From the NCBI RefSeq assembly GCF_000829455.1, contig NZ_JXAK01000057.1:1-45126 (forward strand): DNA of 45,126 bases, given 5' to 3'. The DNA comes from Gordoniibacillus kamchatkensis. GTDB lineage: Bacteria > Bacillota > Bacilli > Paenibacillales > NBRC-103111. Position 1 is the stretch's first letter; each line of letters starts with the position of its first letter. Shown one piece after another: positions 32,800-43,577 of this stretch. The notes beneath the pieces are model-generated. The model was not told the origin of the DNA and ran no database searches. It saw only the letters and a program-made list of their open reading frames with translations. A program made the translations under genes and the position numbers.

Positions 32800-34224
32800 C
32801 TATGCCCGCAGCTCGCTCAAGCCGCGCATGTACGGGCGCAGAGCCGGCGGCACATGCACGCTTCCATCCTCGCGCTGATGCACCTCCAGCAGCGGGATGA
32901 GGATGCGCGGCGACGCTGCCGCCGTGTTGTTTAGCGTGTAGGCGTACTTCAGGCTGCCGTCCTCATCGCGGTAACGGATGTTCGAGCGGCGGGTCTGGAA
33001 GTCGAGCAGCAGCGACGACGAATGCGTCTCGCCGTAACCGCCGCGGCTTGGCATCCATGTCTCGATGTCGTATTGCTTGTAATTTTTGAAGCCGAGGTCG
33101 CCGGTACAGACGCGCACGACCCGGTACGGCAGCTCGAGCAGCGCGAGCAGTTCCTCCGCATAGCCGGTAATGCGCTCCAGCCAAGCTTCCGCTTCATCGA
33201 GATCAGCCCGGCACAGCACGACCTGCTCGACCTTGGCGAACTGATGCACCCGGTACAAGCCGCGCACATCGCGCCCCGCCGATCCCGCCTCGCGGCGGAA
33301 ACAGCTTGACACGCCGGCGAGAAGAATCGGATCGCTTAGCTCCACAATTTCCCCGGCATAGTACGAAACAAGCGGCACCTCCGCCGTTCCGACGAGCCAC
33401 TGCCCGTCGTCCGGAAGCCGATACGTCTGCTCCCGCCCGAGCGGGAAAAAGCCTGTGCCGACAAGCGCTTCCTCGCGCGCCAGGACCGGCACTTCCATCG
33501 GCGTGAAACCGCGCGCCGCAAGCAGGTCGAGCGCCAGCTGCTGCACCGCACGGTGCAAATAAACGCCGTTCCCGGTCAATACGTAGCTTCTCGAGCCCGC
33601 CACCTTAACGCCCCGGCCTACGTCGACGAGCCCCAGCTTCTCTGCCAGCTCCATATGGTCGAGCGCCGCAAATTCGAATGCCGGCGGTTCCCCGATCCGG
33701 CGCAGCTCCACGTTATGCGCGTCCGATGTGCCGATCGGCGTATCCGCAGCATACCGATTCGGCATCAGCAGCATGAGCTGCTCGTACTCTGCCTCGGCGC
33801 GGCGCAGCTCCGCCTCGGCCGCTTCCGCCGCCGCGGCAAGCGAGCGCCCCTCTTCCTGCAGCAGCTGTACCCGAGCCTGCAACCGTGCCGCCGCACTATG
33901 CTGTGTCTCCGGATCCCGGCACTGCGCAGCCGTGCCCGACTGCCGCTCTTCTTCCTGCCTCCGCTGCCCCTCCAGTATCGGCTGCGCTTCCTCCCGCTCC
34001 GGCCGTGGCACCGGCTGCGCCTCCGCCAAGCCGCCCCGCTTCAGCGCCGCAACCTGCTGCGCGAGCGCATTGCGCCGCGCCCGCGCGCCCTCCACCTGCA
34101 GCCGCAGCTCGCGGCGCGCTTTGTCTACGGCCAGCAGCCGCTCCACTTCGGAATTGATGCCTTTGAGCTCGGCCATGCGCCGCAGCTCGCCGGCATTTTC
34201 GCGAATCCACTTCATTTCCAGCAT
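32800..34224 (-). CDS. serS: Seryl-tRNA synthetase with enlarged N-terminal arm
   Basis: 474 residues, about 45 longer than usual SerS. The extra sequence (about residues 63-112, rich in Glu, Gln and Arg with several Pro) lies in the tRNA-binding coiled coil. Class II motifs: motif 2 SCFRREAGSAGRDVRGLYRVHQFAKVEQV, then GDLGFKNYKQYDIETWMPSRGGYGETHSSSLLLDFQTRR, and motif 3 LNNTAAASPRILIPLLEVHQ. The usual SSCSN of SerS is HSSSL here. It charges tRNA-Ser with serine. A T-box leader precedes it. Whether it is the only SerS in the genome or a second copy cannot be told here. Confidence 0.93.
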   Translation of the reverse strand: MLEMKWIRENAGELRRMAELKGINSEVERLLAVDKARRELRLQVEGARARRNALAQQVAALKRGGLAEAQPVPRPEREEAQPILEGQRRQEEERQSGTAAQCRDPETQHSAAARLQARVQLLQEEGRSLAAAAEAAEAELRRAEAEYEQLMLLMPNRYAADTPIGTSDAHNVELRRIGEPPAFEFAALDHMELAEKLGLVDVGRGVKVAGSRSYVLTGNGVYLHRAVQQLALDLLAARGFTPMEVPVLAREEALVGTGFFPLGREQTYRLPDDGQWLVGTAEVPLVSYYAGEIVELSDPILLAGVSSCFRREAGSAGRDVRGLYRVHQFAKVEQVVLCRADLDEAEAWLERITGYAEELLALLELPYRVVRVCTGDLGFKNYKQYDIETWMPSRGGYGETHSSSLLLDFQTRRSNIRYRDEDGSLKYAYTLNNTAAASPRILIPLLEVHQREDGSVHVPPALRPYMRGLSELRA

Positions 34225-34249
34225 GAACCTTCACCGAACCTTTCCCTTA

Positions 34250-34488
34250 AAATACAAAGAACGCTCCTGTCCGATTGGGACGAGGAGCGTTCTGCCCGCG
34301 GTGCCACCCAACTTGAGGAACGCTGCGCTAATGCCTGCAAACCGGCGCAGGCGCTTCGTTCCTCCTCTTGGTCCGAGCGGTAACGGGTCGGGTCCGGCTT
34401 ACTTAGAGAGTCCGTCAATCAGGTGGACTCCGGTCGAAAGCGCCTCAAAGTTGGATGCTTGTCATCGACATAATCAACTGTATAAAAT
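34250..34488 (-). promoter_or_regulatory. T-box leader of serS
   Basis: On the minus strand, a stem-rich leader ends in the T-box sequence GGGTGGCACCGCGG (34297-34310) followed by a terminator AGAACGCTCCT / AGGAGCGTTCT with T-rich tail (34250-34293). T-box RNAs read uncharged tRNA, here tRNA-Ser by context, and switch terminator to antiterminator. I did not assign the specifier codon. Confidence 0.92.
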
Positions 34489-34496
34489 TATCGCTT

Positions 34497-36574
<2,078 letters not shown>

Positions 36575-36588
<14 letters not shown>

Positions 36589-37174
36589 GGGTCAACCCTC
36601 CGCCTTGTTCATAGCTGTAATCCGCCAGCAGCCGCAGCTCCTCCGCCTGAATCTCCTCAAGCACCGGCCGTGCCGCCGATTGACCGCTCCGCACGCACAG
36701 CTCGACTGCGGCCGTGAACGTAGCCGGCGTCCATACGGGAGCGCAGCGGATCGCCTCCAGCTTGCTGCGCAGCCCGATCTGTTCCATATGCCGCCACTCG
36801 GACTCCCGCCGGGCAAGCGCCGCTGCGGCCGCCGCCTGAAGCGCCTCGTGAATCGGCTGCCTTCCGGCACGCGCAAACCAATAGTTCGCGTTGCTGTAGT
36901 CGCCTTCCATACGGTGCATAATGCCGTGCCAGTAGCTGCCGAGCGGCGTCTCCACGTCTTGCGACAAACGGTGCGACGCATCGAGGCTGCCGTTCCACAA
37001 ATGCAGCCCGGCCTTCAGCGCCAATCCCGCCAGTTCGCCCTGTTTGCCGGAAGATGCGGCGGGAAGCACGGTGAGCCGGGCTATGTGCCGCTCCAGCTCC
37101 CGGTCCCAAATCTCCGTGGGAGCGAGCGAGGGTGTGTGCGCGAGCAGCTTATGCCGTATATCGTTCAAGAGCAT
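36575..37174 (-). CDS. Conserved protein of unknown function, middle gene of the terpene synthase operon
   Basis: 199 residues, soluble and helical, with an Ala-rich centre. The stretch YWHGIMHRMEGDYSNANYWFARAG (cited here as WHGIMHRMEGDYSNANYW) is a striking conserved-looking motif also found, as I recall, in uncharacterised bacterial and fungal proteins. The start at 37174 has GAGGAGGG 8 bases upstream; the longer frame to 37291 is not protein-like. It overlaps the terpene synthase start by 14 bases and follows the 104-residue gene by 14 bases, so the three are almost certainly one transcript. Confidence 0.75.
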
Positions 37175-37188
37175 CGGTTGATCCCTCC

Positions 37189-37503
37189 TCAGCGATGAAG
37201 CTTCTGCTCCATCTCCTGATTGACGCGGAACCATAAATGCAAGTCGTTGATCGTACTGGCCAGCTCCGCAATTTCGCTGTTCAGCCTGCATGACGCCGGA
37301 AAATCGTCCTCCCGGTCGAGCCGGCTTTGCTTGTCGATAATGACCCGTTCCAGTTCAAAAATGCGGTTCGGAATACGGCCTCGGATATGTTCCCACTGCA
37401 GCAAAATGTCCGCCTGCTCCGCAGCGCTGAGGTCCTCCCAGTCGACTTCAAGCACCGGCAGCGGAATCCCGAGCCGCACGTCAGGCACGAATGCGTACTT
37501 CAT
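37189..37503 (-). CDS. Small protein of unknown function, first gene of the terpene synthase operon
   Basis: 104 residues: a short beta-like start (MKYAFVPDVRLGIPLPVLEVDWEDLS) and a helical, coiled-coil-like remainder (RIPNRIFELERVIIDKQSRLDRED, LNSEIAELASTINDLHLWFRVNQEMEQ). No membrane segment, cysteines in only one place. GGAAGGGTGGG upstream serves as the ribosome binding site. I do not recognise a characterised family. Its position ahead of two coupled genes suggests a partner or regulator of the terpene synthase. Confidence 0.75.
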   Translation of the reverse strand: MKYAFVPDVRLGIPLPVLEVDWEDLSAAEQADILLQWEHIRGRIPNRIFELERVIIDKQSRLDREDDFPASCRLNSEIAELASTINDLHLWFRVNQEMEQKLHR

Positions 37504-37720
37504 TCGCTTCTGCCCACCCTTCCGGATCTATTGCTTACCCAATACTGTACCACGTTAGCCTCCCCTGTTTCCAGTGTGTATGTTAGTCCGTGAGCTCAAT
37601 CCTTCCTGCATTGAAGCCTCATTTTCGAAGTACCGGATCATTCGCCGCGACGCCCGTCTCTATCAGAACAAACTGCTAGTAGATTCAGTTTCATAGATTG
37701 AAGAAGGGTGGGGTTGTTCT

Positions 37721-37882
37721 ATGATTCATACTCGTGTGAAAAGCTATAAATATCGTGTCGGCAAAAACCACTATCTCGTCTTGCAAATTTTTCAATCCGC
37801 CGTTGCCCATACTCGCCAAGGCAATGCGCTGGCCAGCAACGCCGTCAATGTGAAAATTGCGAAAAAAACGACGCGCCGGTAA
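37721..37882 (+). CDS. Small basic protein, first of a tandem pair
   Basis: 53 residues, strongly basic: MIHTRVKSYKYRVGKNHY, then LQIFQSAVAHTRQGNAL and VNVKIAKKTTRR. GAAGAAGGGTGGGG upstream. It shares length, a Q-(S/T)-A-x-A-x-T-x-Q-G segment and a terminal RR with the next gene, so the two may be paralogs. No membrane helix or cysteine. I do not recognise the family; nucleic-acid or spore-coat binding are possibilities only. Confidence 0.65.
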   Translation: MIHTRVKSYKYRVGKNHYLVLQIFQSAVAHTRQGNALASNAVNVKIAKKTTRR

Positions 37883-37911
37883 CCTGTTTGGATGGAAAGG
37901 AGGTGAGGAAG

Positions 37912-38073
37912 ATGGCAGTGCAGAAACGGACAGGCATGAAAACAAAAAGAATCAGCGTCGAAGTCAGACAAACCGCTTCGGCCAGGACCGGGCAAGGAGG
38001 CAACCCGATTGCGATTAACGCTTCGGATATCGGCGTTGTCAGAACAACGGTCAGAAATCAGGTTAGAAGGTAA
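37912..38073 (+). CDS. Small basic protein, second of a tandem pair
   Basis: 53 residues, basic: MAVQKRTGMKTKRISVEV, RQTASARTGQGGNPIAIN, DIGVVRTTVRNQVRR. A strong AAAGGAGGTGAGG lies 5-6 bases upstream of the ATG at 37912, 29 bases after the first gene's stop. The QTASARTGQGGN segment aligns with QSAVAHTRQGNA of its neighbour. Function unknown. Such a strong ribosome binding site suggests abundant expression. Confidence 0.68.
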   Translation: MAVQKRTGMKTKRISVEVRQTASARTGQGGNPIAINASDIGVVRTTVRNQVRR

Positions 38074-38208
38074 AAAACGATCTTCCCGCGCCGGCCGCAA
38101 TGCGTTTACTGGCGGACGAAACTCCCTGCACGCTCTGACGGTAAATCTGCTATACTAGTATTTTATAAATCAACCTAGCAATTCACCGCGCGAAAAGAGT
38201 GATGCATC

Positions 38209-39387
38209 GTGCCGAGCGGCGCCCAGCAAACGCTGGCCAAAAGTTTTACGTTCTCCATGTATACGATGATGGCCATTGTCGCCTCTTGCTTTCCGCTCTA
38301 CTTCGACGCGGTCGGCTATTCCAAAGTGCAAATCGGCATGCTGTACTCGATCGGACCGATGATCGGCCTCGTATCGAACTTGCTTTGGGGCTACCTGAGC
38401 GACAAATGGGGTACGACCCGCAAAGTGCTGCTCCTGCTGCTGCTCGGCCAGCTGGCTTTGGCTCCGGTCGCCTTCCATACGCATTCCTTTGCGCTGCTCT
38501 ATTTGTGCATGGCCTTCTTCTTCTTTTTCCAGCAGCCGATGTCTTCCATCAACGACAGCCAGCTGCTGCTGCTCGCGGCGAAAACCGGCAAAAGCTACGC
38601 CTCGTTCCGCGTGTTCGGATCGATCGGCTTCGCCGCCGCCTCGCTAGGCTTCGGACTCATTCTGGCCCGCGCCGGCCACGGCTTCACCCCGTACCTCGTG
38701 TACGCTTCGGCCGCCTGCTCGCTGCTGATCGCGCTGGCGCTGCACGACGCCCGCCGCAGAGGAAGCTTCAAGCCGCTCGAACTCGGGCCGATGGTGCAAA
38801 TCGTCCGCGCTCCGAAATTTGTGCGCTTTTTGTCGCTGCTGCTCGTCTTGTCGATCGCGCACCGGATGAACGACGGCTTCCTCGCGCTATATATGCGCCA
38901 GCTGCACGCCTCCGACGCCATCGTTGGCTATGCGTGGACGACTTCGGCGGTGAGCGAAATCCCCGTTTTTTTCCTGCTCAGCAAATTCGGGCACAAATTT
39001 AAGGAGCTGGCGCTGCTTACGATTGCCTCCGCCTTTTATGTGCTGCGCTTCGCGCTGCTGAGCTTTATTGCCGATCCGGCTTGGGTCGTGGCCGTTCAAG
39101 CGCTGCACAGCGTCAGCTTCGGCATTTTTCTGTTCACGGCCTTACGCTATTTTCAGCAGGCGGTGCCCGATGAATACCGTTCGTCGGGGCAAGCCATTTT
39201 CGCCGTCATGTGGTCGTCGCTGGCCGGTCTGCTCAGCGGCGTCATCGGCGGTTGGGTGTTTCAGCACCTCGGCGGCGAATGGCTGTACCGGATCGCGGCA
39301 GTGCTCGCGCTAATCGCCGCATTCGGCTTCTACCTGATGCATATGAAAGAGGAGCGAGGCGAACCGGTGCCGTCTCCTCGCAATTAA
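38209..39387 (+). CDS. MFS transporter (MFS_1-like / nucleoside-sugar symporter type)
   Basis: 392 residues, about 12 membrane segments. GLVSNLLWGYLSDKWGTTRKVLL holds the MFS loop 2-3 motif; FFFFFQQPMSSINDSQLLLLA and YASFRVFGSIGFAAASLGFG resemble the LacY-like/MFS_1_like group. Proton-linked transport is expected; the substrate is unknown. The start is GTG at 38209, with a weak AAAGAGTG upstream; an extended -10 (TGCTATACT) lies about 55 bases upstream. Followed by a perfect hairpin at 39436-39474. Confidence 0.88.
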   Translation: MPSGAQQTLAKSFTFSMYTMMAIVASCFPLYFDAVGYSKVQIGMLYSIGPMIGLVSNLLWGYLSDKWGTTRKVLLLLLLGQLALAPVAFHTHSFALLYLCMAFFFFFQQPMSSINDSQLLLLAAKTGKSYASFRVFGSIGFAAASLGFGLILARAGHGFTPYLVYASAACSLLIALALHDARRRGSFKPLELGPMVQIVRAPKFVRFLSLLLVLSIAHRMNDGFLALYMRQLHASDAIVGYAWTTSAVSEIPVFFLLSKFGHKFKELALLTIASAFYVLRFALLSFIADPAWVVAVQALHSVSFGIFLFTALRYFQQAVPDEYRSSGQAIFAVMWSSLAGLLSGVIGGWVFQHLGGEWLYRIAAVLALIAAFGFYLMHMKEERGEPVPSPRN

Positions 39388-39435
39388 GAAAAACTTAAGA
39401 ACCTGGCGTGCAACTAAACGAGCAGCTGCATCGTT

Positions 39436-39474
39436 AACAAATCAGGCAAGCTTTACCGCTTAGCCTGATTTGTT
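39436..39474 (+). terminator. Terminator after the MFS gene
   Basis: Perfect 12-base stem AACAAATCAGGC / GCCTGATTTGTT with a 15-base loop; the T-tail is short. It lies 25 bases before the ABC transporter start. Confidence 0.65.
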
Positions 39475-39499
39475 ATGCGCTTGTATCGGGAGGGGTCGC

Positions 39500-41641
39500 G
39501 TGCTTACCATACATAATTTGCACCACAGCTTCAAAAATGGCGCCGAAACGACGCCAGTGCTTCAAAACATCGATTTCACCGTGCAAAGGGGCGAGATGGT
39601 GGCACTGCTCGGCAGCTCCGGTTCCGGCAAATCGACGCTGCTCAACCTGATGGCCGGCCTCATGAAGCCGACGTCCGGACAAATCCGGATCGATGGTCAG
39701 GCGATCGAGACGATGTCGGAAAACCGTCTGGCCGAATTTCGCCGCACGCATATCGGCTTTATTTTTCAATCGTACGAGCTCATCCCCCACTTGACCGTCC
39801 GCGAAAATGTCGAGCTGCCGCTCGTGTTTCAGTCGATCGGCCGCAAAGAGCGCAGCGGCATAGCGATGCAGCTGCTTGGACAAGTCGGGCTCGGCGGCAA
39901 AACGGAGCTGTTCCCGTCGCAGCTGTCCGGCGGCCAGCAGCAGCGCGTCTCGATCGCGCGCTCGCTCGTGACGCATCCGGCGATCGTGTTTGCGGACGAG
40001 CCGACCGGCAACCTCGATACGAAGACGGAGCAGGAAATTATCGATCTGCTCACCGATCTGAACCGTTCGCTCGGAATTACGTTCGTCATCGTCACCCACG
40101 AGCTGGAAGTCGCGCGCCGGACGCAGCGCGTCATTCAGCTGCGCGACGGGCGGCTCGTGGAAGATGCCGTCCCCGCACGGCAGGTGAAAAGGAATGAAGC
40201 TGAGCGATTACGGCAAGCTCGGCTGGGACCAGCTGCGGCGGCGCAAAGTCGTGACCGCGCTGTGCGCGATGGGGATCGCCATCGGCTCGGCGTCGATCAT
40301 CGTCGCCCTCGCCTTCGGCGAATCGATAGCCACTACAGCGAAAAGCAAATGGGCTATTATTTGAAGACGGACGAAATTACGATTATGGACGGCGGCAGCG
40401 CTCCCGGGGCAAGCGGGGGCGAGACGGCGCGCAGCAACTCAGCTCCAGGCGCCGGGGACGGCATCACCAAGGCCAAAATCGAGCTGATCCGCAAGCTGCC
40501 GCACGTCAAAGCAGTGGCCAGCTTCCTCGAGCTCGGCGACGCGGCATTCACCGTCGACGGCGACAAAGAGGGCCGCGTCCAGATCGTAGCTACCGACCTC
40601 GAGGCGCTGCCGGCCTTCGGCAACGCGTTCGCGCAAGGCGGCACGGGCGATGGCGGCGGCTCGGTCGTGCTCGGCTACGGGGCGGCGCTCGGCATATTCG
40701 ATGCGAAAGCGTTAAAGGTGCGCGAGCAGCAGCTGCGGCAAAACGCCGGGGATCCCGCCGTGCGGGACCGTATCCAGCAAATGGACAATCTGCCGTACCC
40801 GGTATACCGCAAAACGATCGTGCTGAAAATCGGCGGCGGTCCGGGCGGAATCGGTGCGGCCGGCGGCGGCAAAGCTGCTGGCGGTGCCGCCGCCGACGGT
40901 TCCGGCGCCAGCGGCACGGCTGAATTCCCCGTCCGCGTCGGCGGCGTGCTGAAGCGCCCGGACGGAACGCCGGACTATATGACATGGAACAACAAGCAGG
41001 TGTATATGTCCTTCGCTCTTGCGGAGCGGCTGCTCGAGCAGCGCAAAGCGGCGGAAGCGGGCCGCAGCGCCGCGCTCCCGTCCGTCGACCGCCCGAACCG
41101 CGTCGTCGTGAAGGTGGACAGCACCGAGCACGTCGCGGAAGTGGATGCGCTCCTCCGCAAGCTGCGGCTGAACACGCAAAACAATTTGCACCAGAAAGAC
41201 CGGATGAACCAGGAGTTCGTCATCGTCCGGCTCATTTTCGGCGGGGCCGGGCTGTTCATCCTGTTCGTCGCTTCGATTTCGATCGTCGTCGCGATGACGA
41301 TGTCGACGTACCAGCGGCGCCGGCAAATCGGGATCATGAAGGTGCTGGGAGCGAATTTACGGCAGATCCGGAACCTTTTTATCGTCGAATCCGCCCTGCT
41401 TGGCGTCATCGGCGGGGCGTGCGGCATTCTGCTCTCGTATTGGGTCGTGTGGGGCATCAACGGCATCGTGACCCGGTTCAGCAAAGGACCGCCCGGCAGC
41501 GATCCGGAAATTTTGTTCATTTCGCTCTGGATTTTGCCTGTCGGCTTGTTCTTTGCCGTGCTGACCGGGGTGCTCTCCGGCATTTATCCGGCGATCAAGG
41601 CGTCGCGTACCGATGCGCTGACCGCCATCAAACGCGAATAG
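39500..41641 (+). CDS. MacB-type ABC exporter: ATPase whose frame runs on into the permease
   Basis: GTG at 39500 (GGGAGGGG upstream) starts a 230-residue ATPase: Walker A GSSGSGKST (38-46), Q-loop FIFQSYEL, signature LSGGQQQRVSIARSL, Walker B IVFADEPTGNLD, H-loop VTHE. After DGRLVED the frame has no stop and continues through non-protein-like residues into the MacB/FtsX permease body (EKQMGYYLKTDEITI, four membrane segments, SGIYPAIKASRTDALTAIKRE). Two separate overlapping genes are the normal layout, and the apparent fusion needs only lost bases, so I read it as two genes. With the downstream adaptor it forms a MacAB/YknXYZ-like exporter. Confidence 0.8.
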   Translation: MLTIHNLHHSFKNGAETTPVLQNIDFTVQRGEMVALLGSSGSGKSTLLNLMAGLMKPTSGQIRIDGQAIETMSENRLAEFRRTHIGFIFQSYELIPHLTVRENVELPLVFQSIGRKERSGIAMQLLGQVGLGGKTELFPSQLSGGQQQRVSIARSLVTHPAIVFADEPTGNLDTKTEQEIIDLLTDLNRSLGITFVIVTHELEVARRTQRVIQLRDGRLVEDAVPARQVKRNEAERLRQARLGPAAAAQSRDRAVRDGDRHRLGVDHRRPRLRRIDSHYSEKQMGYYLKTDEITIMDGGSAPGASGGETARSNSAPGAGDGITKAKIELIRKLPHVKAVASFLELGDAAFTVDGDKEGRVQIVATDLEALPAFGNAFAQGGTGDGGGSVVLGYGAALGIFDAKALKVREQQLRQNAGDPAVRDRIQQMDNLPYPVYRKTIVLKIGGGPGGIGAAGGGKAAGGAAADGSGASGTAEFPVRVGGVLKRPDGTPDYMTWNNKQVYMSFALAERLLEQRKAAEAGRSAALPSVDRPNRVVVKVDSTEHVAEVDALLRKLRLNTQNNLHQKDRMNQEFVIVRLIFGGAGLFILFVASISIVVAMTMSTYQRRRQIGIMKVLGANLRQIRNLFIVESALLGVIGGACGILLSYWVVWGINGIVTRFSKGPPGSDPEILFISLWILPVGLFFAVLTGVLSGIYPAIKASRTDALTAIKRE
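40194..41641 (+). pseudogene. MacB/FtsX-like permease in its native frame, one-base frameshift
   Basis: ATG at 40194 reads MKLSDYGKLGWDQLRRRKVV, then TALCAMGIAIGSASIIVALAFGESIA (first membrane segment), then stops. The rest of the protein (HYSEKQMGYYLK to TALTAIKRE) is one frame over; one extra base near 40332-40337 joins them. The extracellular domain carries a Gly/Ala-rich insert (about 40840-40920), and the C-terminus has the FtsX/MacB membrane segments (LIFGGAGLFILFVASISIVVAM, QIGIMKVLGANLRQI). An ATGA overlap with the ATPase stop would be natural if a base were also lost near 40165. Confidence 0.75.
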
Positions 41642-41653
41642 GAGATTATAGCA

Positions 41654-42751
41654 TTGATGAAAATGAAAACATTGGCGTTGTTTGCGATAGCTTCCGCAGC
41701 GATCGTAGGCGTATCAGCGTTTCTATACGCGCAAGGCAAGCCGGGCAAGCGGAGTCCGGGTACGGCGGGACCGGGTGCGGCCGCAGGGATGCAGCTGAAA
41801 TTTCCGGTTACCCGCGAAGATATCGTCGGTACGATCGAAATTAAAGGCAAATCGTCTTACGTGAAGGAAACGTGGATATCGGCTCCGTTCGAAGCCAACG
41901 TCAAAAAATGGCGCATCGGCGACGGCTCGCAAGTGAGCAAGGGCGACGTGCTGTTCGAGCTCGACGGCGCCGAGCTGGGCGCGGACATTGCGCAGCTGGA
42001 GGCCGGCAAACGCAAGCGGGAGCTGGAAGCGTCGCTGGCGCGCTTCCAGGCGTCGGCGGGCGGCGAAGCCGACGGGGCCGTCAGCGAAGCGGGGGCGAAG
42101 CAGCGCTACGCGGCGCAGCAAAGCCGCGAGCTGCAGACGGAGCTGAGCGAGGTAAGCGGCGTTGCCGCCGATATGCAGCTTGAGGCGAAGCGGGCCAAGC
42201 TGGCGCAGGCGAACTATGCGGCGCCGGACTCGGGCATTTTTCTGTTTAGCGATACGAAGGAGCCGCAGCGCGTCAAAGAGGGCGACAAGCTCGGCAAAAT
42301 CGTCGATCTGACGAAGCTGCAGCTGGTCACGACCGTCGGCGAATACGACGTGTTCCGGATTCGGCCCGGCATGCCGGTCGACGTCAAGGTCGATGCGCTG
42401 CAAGGCGTCAAGCTGAAAGGCGCGATCGAGCGCGTCTCCAAGTTCGCGAAGCCGGGGACGGACGGGGCGGCGAGCGGCGCAGCCCAATTCGAAGTCGTCA
42501 TCGCGCTCGAGCCGAACGAGAAGCTGATCGCAGGCCTCAGCCTGACCGGAACGATTGAGACCGAGCGCAAGCAGGGCGTGCTGGCGGTGCCTACCTTCGC
42601 CGTGCAGCATGACAAGGATCAGGCGTACGTCATGGTGCTCGGCTCGTCCGGCGCTGCGGAAAAGCGGCCGATCACGGCCGGCGTGGAGACGGCGGACAAA
42701 ACCGAGGTCGCCGGCGGTCTGAATGAGGGAGATACGGTGGTGTTGGAGTAA
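41654..42751 (+). CDS. Efflux adaptor (membrane fusion protein), YknX/MacA-like
   Basis: 365 residues. An N-terminal signal anchor (TLALFAIASAAIVGVSAFLYA) is followed by the lipoyl/barrel-sandwich halves (TISAPFEANVKKWRIGDGSQVSKGDVLFELD-like region and YAAPDSGIFLFSD), a coiled coil (LEAGKRKRELEASLARF, QQSRELQTELSEV) and beta-barrel strands to LNEGDTVVLE. It links an ABC permease to the outside in Gram-positive MacAB-like exporters. TTG 41654 has AGGAG 9 bases upstream; ATG 41657 is equally possible. It begins 12 bases after the permease stop. Confidence 0.88.
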   Translation: MMKMKTLALFAIASAAIVGVSAFLYAQGKPGKRSPGTAGPGAAAGMQLKFPVTREDIVGTIEIKGKSSYVKETWISAPFEANVKKWRIGDGSQVSKGDVLFELDGAELGADIAQLEAGKRKRELEASLARFQASAGGEADGAVSEAGAKQRYAAQQSRELQTELSEVSGVAADMQLEAKRAKLAQANYAAPDSGIFLFSDTKEPQRVKEGDKLGKIVDLTKLQLVTTVGEYDVFRIRPGMPVDVKVDALQGVKLKGAIERVSKFAKPGTDGAASGAAQFEVVIALEPNEKLIAGLSLTGTIETERKQGVLAVPTFAVQHDKDQAYVMVLGSSGAAEKRPITAGVETADKTEVAGGLNEGDTVVLE

Positions 42752-42821
42752 AGGATCGGGTATACTTGGCATATGGTCTTAACACCAACTCATTACTTAC
42801 GGAAAGCAGGGAACGCATTTT

Positions 42822-43467
42822 ATGCAGTATGAGCAGTTTAAGACGATTATGCTGGAGCGCCGCAGCATCCGCAGCTTCACCGAGCAGGAAGTGTCCGCGG
42901 AGACGTGCGCGAGCTGATCGATTGCGCGCGGTATGCGCCGAGCGATACGAATTCGCAAACATGGCAATTTATCGCAGTCATGAATAAGGAGAAAATCAAG
43001 GCGATCGAAGCGATGACCTGGGAGCAGCTGCACCGCATAGCCGAGAAAGCGGAGGCGGAAGGCAAAGGCCGCGAAGGCCGGCTGCTGGTCAAATCGTTCG
43101 GCCCGTACGCCACCGCCTTCTCCGACGCGCCGGCGCTCATCATCTGTTTGGCGACGCCGTATGCGTCGAAATTCCGCGACAAAATTTTCGACCGATCGGG
43201 TTTGTGCCGGATTCCGTATGGGACGAGGAAGGCATCAAAAGCTCATGCCTCGCCTCGCAAAACCTGATGCTCGCCGCCCACGCCAAAGGGCTGGCGACGT
43301 GCCCGATGACCGGCCCCGTGCTGCTCGCTTCCGAGCAGCTGCGCGAGTATTTGAGCATTCCGCCGGAATGCCAGATCAACATGGTCATTGCGCTGGGTTA
43401 CCCGGCCGAGCACCCGGGCCGCTTGCCGCGCAAAGAAGTGGACGACATCCTGACGATCGTGAGATGA
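42822..43467 (+). pseudogene. Nitroreductase family protein, two one-base frameshifts
   Basis: Frame 1 (from ATG 42822): FKTIMLERRSIRSFTEQEVSAE, the FMN-binding start of nitroreductases. Frame 2 (to about 43195): VRELIDCARYAPSDTNSQTWQFIAV and SDAPALIICLATPY. Frame 3 (to 43467): VPDSVWDEEGIKSSCLASQNLMLAAHAKGLATCPMTGP, IPPECQINMVIALGYPAEHPGRLPRKEVDDIL. One added base near 42898 and one near 43200 give an intact protein of about 215 residues. These are FMN-dependent NAD(P)H oxidoreductases; substrate unknown. Followed by a terminator. Confidence 0.82.
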
Positions 43468-43477
43468 CGCGTTACCC

Positions 43478-43515
43478 AATAACGCCAAGCCCCTTGCCGG
43501 GCTTGGCGTTATTTT
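43478..43515 (+). terminator. Terminator of the nitroreductase gene
   Basis: Stem AATAACGCCAAGCCC / GGGCTTGGCGTTATT with a 6-base loop and TTTGC tail, 11 bases past the stop. Confidence 0.9.
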
Positions 43516-43577
43516 GCTTGCGGCAAGCGCATCATGCGGTGAGATGTGACCTGTTGTCGAAAGGCTTGATGGCTTCT

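Noticed and set aside
32390-32878. Pro/Ser-rich plus-strand frames in the serS downstream tract
   Set aside because: They are generated by the 37-bp repeat, change frame each unit and have no start signals.
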